Positions 26,021-38,439 of a stretch of 64,000 nucleotides of DNA are shown here, piece after piece. Origin of the DNA: Isoetes taiwanensis (lineage: Eukaryota; Streptophyta; Lycopodiopsida; Isoetales; Isoetaceae); the NCBI GenBank assembly GCA_021234155.1, contig JAJEKV010000028.1, positions 7,411,268-7,475,267 on the forward strand, written 5' to 3'. The notes below the pieces were generated by a model. That model saw only the letters and a list, made by a program, of their open reading frames with translations. It made no database searches and was not told where the DNA came from. Numbering within the stretch: the first letter of the stretch is position 1; each line of letters opens with the position of its first letter. The position numbers and the translations under genes were made by a program.

Positions 26021-26089
26021 AAAAATGACTCAAGAGAAAGAGAGCTAACAAAGCATAAAGAAAGAGATTGCCGATGACTAGAAATGAGA

Positions 26090-26160
26090 AAAGATGCAGT
26101 ATAAATAGGTGGTGCGATAAAGGATGCCCCCATTTATTGCAATAGAACCGTGGAATTAGC
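26090..26160 (-). repeat. Start of the unnamed dispersed repeat (copy 2)
   Basis: Minus-strand reading begins near 26158 with CCACGGTTCTATTGC, then a CATCC/TTTATCGC segment, then a TATTTATA-like box. These are in the same order as the copies at 32.9 and 38.4 kb. The central hairpin is lost here. Confidence 0.5.
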
Positions 26161-26169
26161 AATATTTAG

Positions 26170-26660
26170 GATATAATTTTTAAGGATACCGCAACTAGCT
26201 TTAAAAAACTCTGCAGGCAGACCATCTGGTTCTAGGAATTTTCCGTTCTTCATTTCTGTGACTATCTGCTAAAGCTCATCCAAAGTATAGCGAAGTTATC
26301 CTTGGCCATAAAATTGGCATCAGCATTGGTACCCGTAATATTTTTGAAGTGGTTAGTGGCCGTAGTCTTAAGCATGTTAACTTCATTAATTTTAGAGTAT
26401 TTACTACATCTTTCAAAATCTGATTTCTTTTGATAAAGAAGTATTTGAAGTATTTGGATTGAAGAATGACCTTCTGAGTGGCTCTTAGAAAGCCAGTAAT
26501 TGATAAAGGCAGATGCTGGAGAGGGAATACTAAATAAAGACTTCCAAATACACTTACCTGCCAGAGATTGAGCTTGGAGGGAGAGGTTTTTACAACCAAG
26601 GCAAGCTTGACTTTTTTTATTTACAAATAGAGTCCCAATTGACCATATGTGTATCATGCC
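26170..26660 (-). pseudogene. Scrambled LINE fragment
   Basis: On the minus strand, descending coordinates first give a C-terminal LINE piece (CLGCKNLSLQAQSLAGKCIWKSL, about 26600-26530, matching GLGCKSLYLQACALAGKF in the 20-kb element). Next comes a linker piece (LKTTATNHFKNITG, about 26370-26330), then the RT start (EMKNGKF, then EPDGLPAEFF, about 26260-26200). In a normal LINE the last two precede the first. The pieces are joined in one frame over 131 codons. A rearrangement or two nested insertions would explain it. Confidence 0.6.
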
Positions 26661-26669
26661 AAATGAAAC

Positions 26670-26950
26670 TTTTTTTTTTTTTTTGAGAGAGAGAAAGGGA
26701 TTTTTATATTATATAAAATAAGAGGTAAATGCTTCATACTCATGGAGGATTACTACAAGAGTAACCTCAACATCTTCGTCCTCTACAAGCAGTGCCTTGT
26801 TCATGACCTGAATGTTGCTAGCAGTATTTATAGAATTCTTTATGCAGGTCAGTGGAGTAATACACATATAGAATTGGGATAGTGAGCAAAAATTGACCAA
26901 ACAACAGGCAATCAAGTAGCTTTTATCGTCCATGGAGACCAATCAACCTA
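26670..26950 (-). mobile_element. Poly(A)-tailed retroposon (family unknown)
   Basis: A T-run at 26670-26684 marks a poly(A) tail on the minus strand. The other identifiable part is a core, GATTGGTCTCCATGGACGAT on the minus strand at 26918-26952, which also occurs on the plus strand at 43.99 kb. The segment holds no convincing gene. SINE or processed transcript are both possible. Confidence 0.4.
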
Positions 26951-26959
26951 TGGGACCCA

Positions 26960-27420
26960 AAAAGGAGGTGCAACAAATAAAAATAGGAGGAAGCATCCCA
27001 ACATAAATGGGCAAAAACAGAATAAGGGCTCGCATGAAAACAGACAAAAGCTCTCGACAAAAAGAGAACTTCCTTATCAAAACAGGATCGAGGTCGAAGG
27101 TTAAGGGATGGCCAAAAAAGGGACACGATCGCGGAAGAACATGTCACAACATGGAAAAAGACGCCAAACTGTCAAAATCAAGCAGGAAGAAGCCCCTCCC
27201 TTGCCTAGTATCAAAGAAAGAGAGTCAAGGGAACTGCTGAGAGAGGAGAAAACGCCGATGAGAAGTCGATGAAGAACCTGCAAGAAATAGCGATCCCCAA
27301 ATGAACCAGAGCCACAGAAAATGCATGCAATGCATGCATGCATGGGAGAGATGCATGCTCGCCCATTCGAGAATACCGATCCGATGGCTCGGATCGATAG
27401 CATACATTTATGGATGGTAA
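26960..27420 (-). repeat. Probable further copy of the unnamed repeat
   Basis: AACGCCGATGA at 27251-27261 with purine-rich surroundings resembles the copies at 15.9, 32.8 and 38.3 kb. A GCATGC-rich stretch lies at 27320-27360. No coding signal. Confidence 0.35.
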
Positions 27421-27510
27421 CTTTGACATGTAATCAACATATTTGAGGAAAGGCCTACGTTGATACTTTGATATGTAATCAAAATATTTGAGGAAGGATC
27501 TACGTTGACT
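27421..27510. repeat. 45-bp tandem duplication
   Basis: Two near-identical units starting CTTTGACATGTAATC (27421) and CTTTGATATGTAATC (27466), each ending in CTACGTTGA. Confidence 0.85.
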
Positions 27511-27514
27511 AACA

Positions 27515-28440
27515 CTGAAAATAACATAGGACCTTGGATTTTAAGACCACAGTTTTAGTTGTTAATGTGAGTTGTTATTCAACAAACACTAGTGGTATCT
27601 AATAAGACAGTTTTTCTATTGATCTTGAATATACCATATGCAAACTGACTAACAAAGACAATTTTTGCAATTTCCTTTTGGAATTTCTTATGAATATGTT
27701 GTTCAATTTATGCAACTTGCTTGTGATCATTCTGTTCTATAGCAGAATCTAGACTATTTTGGAATGACATACGCTGTCAAAAATGATTTTAACAAAGGCG
27801 TGATTTCGCACAATTAAATCTTATTCTAAAGTGATGTCCCCTGTTAAAAATGATATTAACTGCCCCTTAAATTGTATAAAACGTCACAAATGATGATTGC
27901 ATGCTATACACCAATTTCCATGCTTTATCTGCACAATAACCCCACAATATGTTAAGACAAATGCTTAGAAAATAATGGAAAAGAAAAACAAATATGTTAA
28001 AAAGCCTTACATATTCGTAAAGCACATCCTGCATAAACCATCAACATAGACCATACACCAAATGTGGATTTCTAGTATCTTACCTCTCACAATTTAGCAT
28101 CAGAAGGATAACCTCTAAGGGCATGTTGTATGCTTTTTACATCATCTTGCCATTCTTTACAAAGTGTCTAATAACATCATCTCACAAGTTAGAGCCAAAA
28201 CCCCATGATAAGGAAGAGAAAAGCATTCCAATTTCCAATGTTATTACATGCATAAGACCAAAACAAAACCATGCCCAGAATGCATGAGGAGACTTTTGCG
28301 CGGCACAGCTTCTTGACAAATGCTAGTTTCCTAAGCTTCTTGACCAGTACAATCTAGCATATCACATAACCCCTCCTAAAATAATATTAAATATGTTCGT
28401 TTAGATTCCAAAGCAATAAAATATGTTTTTTTCAATTTCA
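27515..28440. other. Intergenic, AT-rich
   Basis: No coding frame or repeat boundary recognised. Confidence 0.4.
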
Positions 28441-28446
28441 TTGCAG

Positions 28447-31069
28447 TTTTAACACTAGACCTGTCCCTGAAACCATTCCTGATCCATGGACCAGAACTGG
28501 CCCACATGACCTCTGCCACTTAAACCCATGTAACTAGTAACAGAAATTTCGATTTTGAACTATACCGCCACCATTTGAGTCTTCACTTGTTTCTTAATGA
28601 CCTCTGAGAATTTCAAGACCAATGGGGTCACCTCTACCTTGTGGTGATTGCTCAAACATTAGAGAATTTGACAGTTTCTGCACCAGTCCAGAACTGCCTT
28701 CTTCAATTTTTCTAGCATAAAGTGACCTAAACCTTGCTAAAGTTGGAGGTATTTGCATGTTTATCATAGAACACATTGAGTTTTATGTTTCCATGTTTTC
28801 TTGCTATCATCTGACATTGGTGGAAGCCGCCAAACCCTATTTTGGTCAAAAAAGCTGCTTGAGGTTCGAGAATTATTTCTCTCTTATTATAACAAGTTTT
28901 AACTTAATTCTTGTGGCCATGAGTTGCTAACTATACGAGCTATAGTCTCATGATTTTTTGGAGTGTTCATAAGTCATGTTAACCTCACAATTTACTAAAA
29001 GAATCTACGATACAGAATTCAGGACACAAGTATATGTTAAAATGCTCAAATAACAACCATCCATAATACCATGAGGGTAATAAGTGATGCATTCTACTTA
29101 TATCTACATAGAATATAACTCTTATCAACTTACATATAGGGTAACTAGAGTGTAACCATGCAATTTTTGGGATTAAAACATGATGTACAACTGCAGGATT
29201 AACACATTAGAGTATAAAAGTTGAGTTAACTCCACAATTATAGCTCCAAAACTCCACAATGGTCATATTTAGTGATGTTTATTGGTGAATTAAGTGAATG
29301 TTGTGAAGTTTAGCCATGACAATATGTAATTAGACCATATGACATTATATGTATGGTTCTTTAGTTCATGGAAGAGACACTACCTTTCCCCATATAAGCC
29401 TATAAAATAGTTGAAAATGTGAACTTTGACTTATATGGAGATCTCTTATATAGGTTGTATGTCCTTATTGAAAAAAAATACAACGAAATCTGTTTATTTC
29501 TTACTAGCATAAACTTTATATATCCGTGTTCTTTGCTATAAAAGCATTGTCATCTAAGTAGAATAATGTTACATGTAGGTTATCTTTCATGTATATTATA
29601 TTTTTTCATGGATGCATACCTTTCTTGGCAATATAAATCTCTAGCTGCATGTTAAAGTAGCATGTTATTTCTAAGGTTTTAATTTATATAAGCATGCATC
29701 ACCATTTATGGTCCATGAGACCAATTGTATAGAGCATATATCTCTCACTAGCCTTATCCATTTTGCCCCATAGAATGATACTATGGCTTTTTAGCTTCGA
29801 TCACATGATTTTTGAAAGGTGTAAGTGGAGGTCCATGTAGGTTCAATTGGTCATAAGTAACTCATAAATTCTCAATTATTTGTGCTTCAATCTTACCCCC
29901 TTAAATTACGCAAGCTCACATAGTCAACTAATTTTCTCCTCTGACAGAGAATCATACAAGTAAACTATATCACGAAAGTTGAGATCAAAATTGATTAAAG
30001 TGATGCCATTATTGATTTTTAAACTTTCAATCATTTGGACCAATGATGGTCTGCAACTGGACTGCAGATTCCTTTTTGCATTTGTTTCTTGATATGAGAT
30101 ACTTCGAGGATGTGATTTTGTAAAGTCACACCTTTAAGGCACAAATCTAGAATAAACATGGAAGACATAATATAATTGATGCTATTTATTTTAATACAAT
30201 CCTCAAGATAATGACCAACAGATATTTTTTGTGAACAAAGTGGTTCAGGAGCTACTCATGTCCCAAAACTCAACGTGAGATGGACTAACATAAGTATATT
30301 ATTGATTTTTAAATGGACTATGGACCAGTAATGGGCAGGTATAGAAATCGTTTTTGATTTTTATTTACCATGTCTTTTACTCTTTTCACGAGCTTGTTTT
30401 TGCATTGGTTTCATATTCTTATAAAATTTCATAATGTGATTTTTTGGAGGACAACCTAGAGTCATATGTATCAATGTTACTCATTTGTATAAATTCCCTA
30501 AAATTAAAATTAGAAGTAAAAGTCAAAACATCAAATTCAAACTCAACAAACATTTTTCTAGGATGGAGGACCTCGTGAACTACTTATATGCCAAATTTGA
30601 GCTCAAAACTTATCTCCTTCCAAAAGTTGTTGTTTTTATACCACAATCGCTTTCGGGAACCGATCGTTCTCGAAGCGTAAAACGGTCCCGACCACGCCAT
30701 GTTTGAATGGCTATATCTTCCTTCACAGACTTCGGATTGAGATGCAGTTTTTTGTGTCTTGCTCTATATCTCGTGTAGAAAAATCACATTATAGCCAAAA
30801 AAATCAAAAAAATCTTTTCGTTAAGACAGTTTTACTTTGTGTGAACATGAAGCTTTTGGTACTTGACCCCCTTGGGTTTGCTAGTGCATAACTCACAAGA
30901 ACGGGAGCTGATATATTTTTGTGTATTTTTTATGTGAACCATAACTGCTATATATGAAGTCCTAGAAAGGCTTTGGCCAGTTTTTGTGCCCTTGATTTTA
31001 TATGATTTTTTTTGTAAACCTTCAAAATGCCCTTTAATAGTCCATCATGGGACAGGTCTAGTGTTAAAA
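28447..31069. mobile_element. 2.6-kb TIR element with TTAA ends (superfamily uncertain)
   Basis: The two ends are perfect 21-bp inverted repeats (28447-28467 and 31049-31069) containing CACTAGACCTGTCCC preceded by TTAA. Flanking bases are TGCAG on both sides (28442-28446, 31070-31074). If TTAA (28449-28452, 31064-31067) is the target duplication the ends fit a piggyBac-type element. If TGCAG is the duplication it is something else. CACTA ends also recall the CACTA superfamily, but the adjacent three bases (TAA and TTA) do not match directly. The interior is AT-rich, has no transposase frame, and is probably non-autonomous. Confidence 0.62.
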
Positions 31070-31074
31070 TGCAG

Positions 31075-31880
31075 GTCAAAGGGAAATTGGCAAACACTAC
31101 CCCAACAATTTCATTGTCAGAATCCAAAGCAAACGCAAAATAGCATAATGTGGCTATTTCATTGTCAAAATGCAAAATGGCAAATGTGGCTTTGTTTAGC
31201 GTAAAAAGAAATAGGCCCAATCGTTGTCTGAACTGATGCTCCTTATAGTGAAGCAACTTCCTTTCACCACCTTGATCTTTTACAGTCTTAAGGACTTCTG
31301 AAGCTCCCATTATAGAGTTATGTAGACGTGACGTTGTATGGTGCAGCGTCTTTTTGAACAAAGGAAGGTGAAAGAACTTTAGAGAAGGGACGAAATGGGG
31401 TCTGACCAACATTCCACGAATTGCTTTTATGCTGCGGACTCCAAGTCAGATGAGCCAGTGTAACAACCCAAACTATTTGAAAAAGTGCACCTGCTATTGG
31501 CCCTCCCAAGTTCTCTAGTATGGGCAATCACATGAAGTCAATTACAATTAAAATTTAAAAGATGTGGCTAATGTAAGCTCCACTGCTAGGAGTCCATTGC
31601 ATGCCTAGACTCGGCATAAAAAATTAGGCGTATCTAACAAAAACCGACTTTGCAACAACAAATTGCAACTTCAAAATAACTTGTTATGAGAAGACACGTC
31701 ATGTGTTTCAACAACATAGCTTTGTATCTCCACAGCATCATCCTATCACAATGGTCGGACAATCCCAAATATACATTGGCATCACTGCATGTATTTAAAT
31801 AGGCAAAATTAAACACACCATATTATTAGAGTAGACCTTTAACCAAATAAATCTAAGCACAGTGATGTAATTGCTTGGCT
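31075..31880. other. Intergenic
   Basis: A 154-codon minus-strand frame (30948-31412) crosses the end of the TIR element and has no motif, so I do not call it a gene. Nothing else recognised. Confidence 0.4.
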
Positions 31881-32932
31881 ATTCCTAGGATGGGTCCTAT
31901 GACACAATCAAGAAGTGAAGTGGTGTTCTCATTGAGCTTTGTAAAACATCGAGTACAAATGGATCCCTCACTAGGGATAGATAAATTTGGAATATGAACT
32001 TTAAATGCTCCGAAACTAGACAATCATCGAGAGCATGATGAGACTGAAGAATACAACATAAAAGATGGTTTTATCCGCCACTTGGTCGATGCAAAGGTGA
32101 GAAGACCCGGTGACTGCTCTTCATCGGGAAGAAGAACCATGGCTTCTGAGGTTTTTGAGGAAACCCAAAGCAAATAGTTGAAGCACGACCCCACGCACTA
32201 TGGCAACCACAAACCCTTAAACAATCCCCGGTAATCAAGGCTGAAAGAAAAATAACCCGTCAATGAGTTAGATGCGAGGCAAGAAGACTCGAGAGGCTCG
32301 AGGCCACGCCGAAAGAAACAACAATACCGACCAATCGAACCGTCCGTGAATGACCATCGGGAAAAAACAACCGATTAGTGTCACGAGGCTACAGCCGCCA
32401 CCGAGAAAAACAATAAATATGATCTCGGAGGCAAATACGCCACGCCGAGAAAATATGAATAATAAATATTGACTCGTGAGGCTACAATGCCACACCGAGA
32501 GAAAACTAGAATGAATAAATAAAATACAAGTGACATGCCGAAAAAGAGTAAACCAATAAGTATGCCTCAGAGGCTACAAAGCCACGCTGAGGAAACAAAG
32601 AATGCAAATTTAAAGGATATAAAAAAGGAAATAACGAACAACCATCAAGGGAGGGAGGGTGAGGGAAACTGATAGGATAGAGAAGAAGGAGAAATCTAGC
32701 TCAAGAGTAAATACGATACCAAGCTAAAGAAGGGAGAGGGGGGCGGGAAACTTGTGGAGCCAAAGAGGAAAAAATGAATGGAGCTCAAGAGAACGCCGAT
32801 GAACGAAAACGAAAAAGAGGCGAAATAAATAGGGGATGCGAGGAAGGGCGTCCCCATCCAAGGAATGTCGGTTCTATTGCTATCGCAATAGAACCGTGGC
32901 ATTCCTAGGATGGGTCCTATGACACAATCAAG
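31881..32932 (-). repeat. Insertion bounded by a 32-bp direct repeat; unnamed repeat copy 3
   Basis: A perfect 32-bp repeat beginning ATTCCTAGGATGGGTCCTAT stands at 31881-31912 and 32901-32932, enclosing 988 bp. The right end of the insert is the start of the dispersed family (minus strand), including a hairpin with 12-bp arms CGGTTCTATTGC and GCAATAGAACCG and a 4-base loop (32869-32896). The insert also has several GAGGCTACAAAGCCACG-like motifs. No gene is visible in it. Confidence 0.6.
32746..32903 (-). repeat. 158-bp block, left copy
   Basis: Identical over 158 bp to 38226-38383, in the same orientation and 5,480 bp apart. It contains the hairpin and a TAAATAGGGG box. Confidence 0.9.
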
Positions 32933-35900
32933 TGGCCGATAGAAGAGGAATCTATCTCAAACTAGAATGACTAGGAAAAATATGAGAAAAAAGTGAACCA
33001 AATGGAGGAATGGGCAAAATAGGACAAGACAATGGAATAAAAGGTAAGCAAGACAAAAACATAGTAACTGGGGTAATCATAGACACTAACAGGGCCAAAA
33101 GAACTAAGCCAAAAAAAAAAGAGGGGAGTTGAACAAATGGAGACATGATAAAAAAGGAACATAAGGATTAAGGTGATGCAAGGGATGGAAAAGAAAGGAC
33201 AAACAAGAAACTGGAGCAAAATGATAAATAGGAAAAAGGAACCATGGGATGGAAAAGGATAATGACGAAGGAGAAAGAACAAAGAAAGAACTGAGAAAAT
33301 ATGGAGCAAAAAGGACAAATGAAAAAACAAACCAAAAAATGAACCAGACGAGAAACTGACACAAAATTCCATTATGCAAAAGTCTAACTAGAACGAATAA
33401 AAATAAAAAACTAACGAGAATCTAAGATCAATAGACAAAGGAAAACCCCAAAAGAATACGAAGGTGCAAATAAAGCCATGGATAAGAGGATCAGAGGGGC
33501 TAAACTCACGCAAACATGATGGGCCGAGTGAACCAAGGGAGTCAATGGGATCAAAGGGGTAAAGCAAAAAATGAAGAAAATAAGGCAAATAGAAGCAGAG
33601 GCATAAGAGGCACTACACAAAGGAGTTAATGGGGTCCAAGAGGATAGGTGAAGCCAGATAAGTGATGGAACCATGACATACTAAGGAAGGAAGTAATATA
33701 GACACCCAAGGAAAGAAATGGCACAAAGAAATTAATGGGGTCAAAGAGGATCTCGGCTAAGGGGTGATGGAGCAATGAGATACTAAAGCAAAAATGACAC
33801 GGAAGGAAGTAACATGAATAGTTTGAGGAAAAAGGCGCAATGGGATTAATGGGGTGAAAGAAGGATTGTCAAGGCAAGAGAAATGAGGGAACAATGAGAT
33901 ACTAAGGCAAAAAACATTTTGGTACAAACGACAATATGAGTCTAACTGACAAAGGAACCACCAAAAAGGACGTATCAAAGAACATAGAAAGCGACAAGAA
34001 GAACTTGAACCAAACATTGGCAAACAAATCAAATTGAGCAAGCAAACTAAAGGGTGACACGGCCAGTGAGACAGACGTCGCAAATAAATTGAATGAATAA
34101 TGACAAAGTAGACTGAGTATAAGCCCATAGGAGCCAATTTTCATGAGATAAGAACACAAAAAACAAAAAACTATGAAGCATATCCAGTAACCAACCATAG
34201 AAACAAGGAGCACTAAAGAATAATGGGATCTAAATGGAGAAGAGAGATGCAAACACGAGAATAAAGTGAATGCAACGAAGAGGGCGTTGTAAATGAATTA
34301 TGAGGCCAAAGTACTATGCTTGAATCGACTCAAATATATGCAACAATATATGCAACGAATCAAAGGAGCCCTGTAAGTGAGTACCATGAGCAACCCGTGC
34401 AAGAGTGCGCCAACACGTAAAGGGTGGATACCACGATAAACCCGTGCAGCATGAAAAGGGGACCAAACACCATAAACAAGATGAAGTATAGTAAAAGAAA
34501 CAAAAACGAACTGCACAAAGATACTGCATATTAAGCGAAGATACCAAACAGATAGTCAAGTGAACAAATATCAACTAGTTCAACTATGCGCAATGTAATG
34601 TGCATCATCACTGGGTGAAGGAAAACAAAGAGAACAAAAGCAAGAAAAAGGGGCAAACACGATGAACCAGGATAAAAGAACTACCATGAAAATAACAAAG
34701 ACAATAGAGGCTAACAAGATCAATGGATCAAAAGAACAAATCGGTGTAAAAGGAATTGAAAGAAAAGAATGGAGCTAAAATAGATGGACAATGGGTGCAA
34801 ACAAGATGAATAAAGCCACCTGGACCAATGAAAAAACGAAGTGTGTGGGAGTCACACAAGAGAGTAACAAAGACGGACAACAAACTAAGCGAGAACTGAA
34901 GATAGAGAAAGAGGGCAACCCAACTTTATACAAGAAATACGAAAGAAAGGAGAGCCTCAACAAAGATGAAAAAAGTCAATCGATGTCCAAGAATTGAACA
35001 AACCTAACAACCAAAAAACACACGAAGGGAAAAAACCAAGCATAAAAGGGGACATGATAACCAGATCAAAGACCAAAAAAGACGTTGAGCAATACGAAAT
35101 ACCAACATGTGAAACGATGCCATCTTGAAGCAATAAGCAAAATCAGGCTACCAACGAGATGTGTAGAATCATCCAAAAGCAGGAGTAAAGGGGGAACTAA
35201 AGGCGAATAAGAAGAAAGGCGGCGAAAAAGGAAAAATTTACACTAAGAAGAATAAAATTGCCAAAGAATTTCGACCATATGCTTTGTAAAATCATGCCAG
35301 ATCAACCCAGGACCAAACTTATAACTTGCACCCCAACAGAAGAATCTTTGCAAAAAATTGTCAAATTTGGAGATAAGGAATGTCAAAACCATGACCAATC
35401 TTACAAGGGGTAACCACCTTAAAACTCAACAAGGGGCGAAGTGCAAGAATATGTGGATAAACAACAAGCCTCAAAAGTAAGGAGGGACTGAAGAAAATGA
35501 ATGACTGCGATGGTTAAAGCAATGACATTAATGATGCAATCGTGGATATGAGAATAATGTAAAAGCATGCCAGAAAGAAACGAAATAATTGCAATAACCA
35601 ACAACCTAGAAGCTTGTAATGCACAATATTCCCAATCCCTTGAGCTAGAGGGTGCCCACATTACAAAAGGATACATCAAACAACAGAGGGTGCAGAATAT
35701 AGCTTTTACAGAGATAATAATGAGAACTAAGGGAGACATACATAAGGAGCAGCTTAATCTAGCCAACATACATAACAAGAAAGCACAACACGGATAAATT
35801 GTGGCTAAAGAGCACCCTACTAACAACAATGCAACACATGAATCTTAAGAAACCTAGTGTATACACATACATATAAAGCTCAAGGCACGTACCCATGAAA

Positions 35901-36530
35901 CTTCCCCGAAGCTAACAAACGTCGAAGAGGAGAAACTGCCTCTGCAAGAGTTAATGGGGATAAAGAGGATAGGTAAAGCAAGATAAGCGATGGAACCAAG
36001 ACATACAAAGGAAGGAACTAATATAGACACCCGAGGAAAGAAATGGCACAATGGAGATAATGGGGTCAAAATGGATAGCCGAGGCATGAGGAGTGATGGA
36101 ACAATGGGATACTAAAGTAAAAATGAAACTGAAGGAATCAACAGTTACATTTTGAGGAAAGAAAAGGTGCAATGGGATTAATGGGGTCAAAGAGGATCGT
36201 CAAGGCAAGACAAGTGAGGGAACAATGAGATACTAAGGAAAAAATCATCATGGTACAATGAGACACATGGATGAAAACTCGTTTGGTAACCAATGAAGCT
36301 AATGGAATGAATAGACTACATGGCTTATTGGGACAACATGGAACAAAAGGAATGGAGGGCAAGAAGCCAAATGGAAGAAGGAAACAAATAGGACAATCAG
36401 GAATGATAAGTAAATGACGCTAGTCGAGCAAAGTAATAAAGATAAGAACCCATGAAACTTCTTGAAGCTAACAGATGTCGAAGAGGAGAAACCGACTCTG
36501 TAAGGCTAAACTCGGACTGGAAGGGAAGAT
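32933..36530. repeat. Purine-rich region with degenerate tandem units
   Basis: The plus strand is strongly A+G rich for several kilobases, producing long hydrophobic frames on the minus strand that I regard as spurious. Units of roughly 110 bp with AATGGGGTCAAAGAGGAT, then GATGGAACAATGAGATACTAA recur at 33596-33930 and again at 35945-36260. A second shared segment (CATGAAACTT, then GTCGAAGAGGAGAAAC) lies at 35891-35940 and 36449-36495. No domain is recognisable. Confidence 0.55.
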
Positions 36531-38225
36531 GCCCGAGAGAATATGGCCGCAAAACAGGGAGCATTGAACCTAAGATCACCAGAACAACAATTATGTAAGT
36601 TGCCTGGAACTAGGCGGCTATCGTTTCAAGAGTCGATTTGCATGCATGGAGTCGGTGGCCCCATGTGCCCAACCACGGTGCAACGTCATCGGTGTAAGTC
36701 TAAATCGCCTTGCACTCATGGGTGCAGTAAAAACAAAATCACAAAGGTACATAAAAAACAAAATTACAAAGGTACATAAAGATAACCGTGAATTGTAGAG
36801 GTACTGAGAGTGTCCGGTCGATCATAACGAAACTCATCTAACATAACATACAAATATTAGTAACACAGATGCAATGAAAAACCAATTATTTATATATATA
36901 TATGAAAGAAACTAGGCAAATTAATGAACACAATGGGACGCTTCTCATTGTGCTCCTAGGACCAAAACAACGCAAAATGGAGCCCTTTAACATTACAACC
37001 TAGGTATACAGATTGAATCAAGGAGATAACAACACCCTGAGGTCCCGGTATCCCCAAGCTAAGAGGCGGCTAAAAAAGAGACATCCGGTATTCCCAGACA
37101 AGAGGCAGCGACAGAGGCGGAAGCGGAAGCGGTTGCGGAAGCGGTTGCATGTAAGATTTAGTAAAACCTGTAAGATTTCTATGGCGCAGCACAAGCTTGA
37201 TTTGGCAGAGTTGATGCCAAACGGAATCTATATCAGATCAAGCGGAATCGGTGAGAATCAAAGCTTTTAATCAAAAGCAGATCAAAAAGCGGAATCAAAG
37301 TGGAATCGATCCGCCGGTCGTTGAGGCATCAAAGGTACAAGCTTGATCCGGCGAGTTGAAGAACACACAAGGTCGGGCCGACTGGATACAGCTTTGGTGC
37401 AAATTACCGCAACCAGGAATAAACGTGAGTTTAGAATTTAGTCGGAATGCTTAAAGCCATCAAGCAGTGAAGAAAGATCCAAGGAATAATCTGAGGCTGC
37501 AGAGCTTCTCGCAACCTGTTTCACCATACAAAAACCATCTGAAGACAAAAAAGGATAGTTTGAGAAATACCTGAGCGTCACGATTCAAACAAGCATGGGA
37601 AGGACGGGAACCAGATTTGAATGACTCACGCCTAGCATCCACAACCTGGCACTGCCCGAATCATCAGAAGAAGAAAGGAATAATCCCTAAGTCCCAAGGA
37701 ATCGGATATGATAAGCAGGATAAAGCCACCGTCCAGCGTCCAAGAATGACCAAAGCGCAGAGGGCAAAGCTGAGCCCGGATAATCTGAAAACTGAAGGCA
37801 TACAGGAGCAGGAAAGAACACAGCCACCGAAATACAAATCGAAAAGATGGGACCCAAATCTACCGAATAACTTATTCAACCACAGACGGAAAACCTCAAA
37901 GATCTTGCCAAAAGAGGAACCAAAAAGAAACTGTGGGCATAGAAGGAACGCCATAGAAAACGATGCATGGAACCCACTAAACAGAGAAAGAGGAAACGAT
38001 GCTTGTAAGCACGAATCAAAAACAGAGAAAGAGGAAATCGATTGTCCATTCACCAAATCAGAGAAAAAAAGGGGAAACAGATGCACAACAATATAAACCA
38101 AATCAAAGAACGGGAAATGCCATAGTACTGAAGGAAAAAACGATACCATCATCATCGGAGGAGGAACCAACCAAAGCTAACCTATTCGAAGCTCATCTGG
38201 TAGAAGAATAGGTTTGTTAGCGATA
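36531..38225. other. Continuation of the purine-rich region
   Basis: Contains hexamer-like GCGGAAGCGGAAGCGGTT repeats near 37110-37150. Open frames lie on both strands at 37617-38170 without motifs, and overlapping open frames on both strands are what biased composition gives. A short duplicated AACAAAAT(C/T)ACAAAGGTACA unit lies at 36732-36780. Confidence 0.4.
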
Positions 38226-38383
38226 GGAAACTTGTGGAGCCAAAGAGGAAAAAATGAATGGAGCTCAAGAGAACGCCGATGAACGAAAACGAAAAAGAGG
38301 CGAAATAAATAGGGGATGCGAGGAAGGGCGTCCCCATCCAAGGAATGTCGGTTCTATTGCTATCGCAATAGAACCGTGGCATT
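38226..38383 (-). repeat. 158-bp block, right copy
   Basis: Identical to 32746-32903, including the hairpin (38349-38376). It abuts the copia fragment directly. Confidence 0.9.
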
Positions 38384-38439
38384 AGTTTTAACAAAAGAAA
38401 ATCTTTCTATATAGGCTGGACAACTTGGCTTGGAATATT

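Noticed and set aside
30948-31412. 154-codon minus-strand frame
   Set aside because: It crosses the boundary of the TIR element and has no recognisable motif.
32952-38170. Many hydrophobic minus-strand frames (up to 168 codons) resembling membrane proteins
   Set aside because: The plus strand is purine-rich, so the complementary strand reads as Phe, Leu, Ser and Pro by composition. There are no motifs and no conserved starts.
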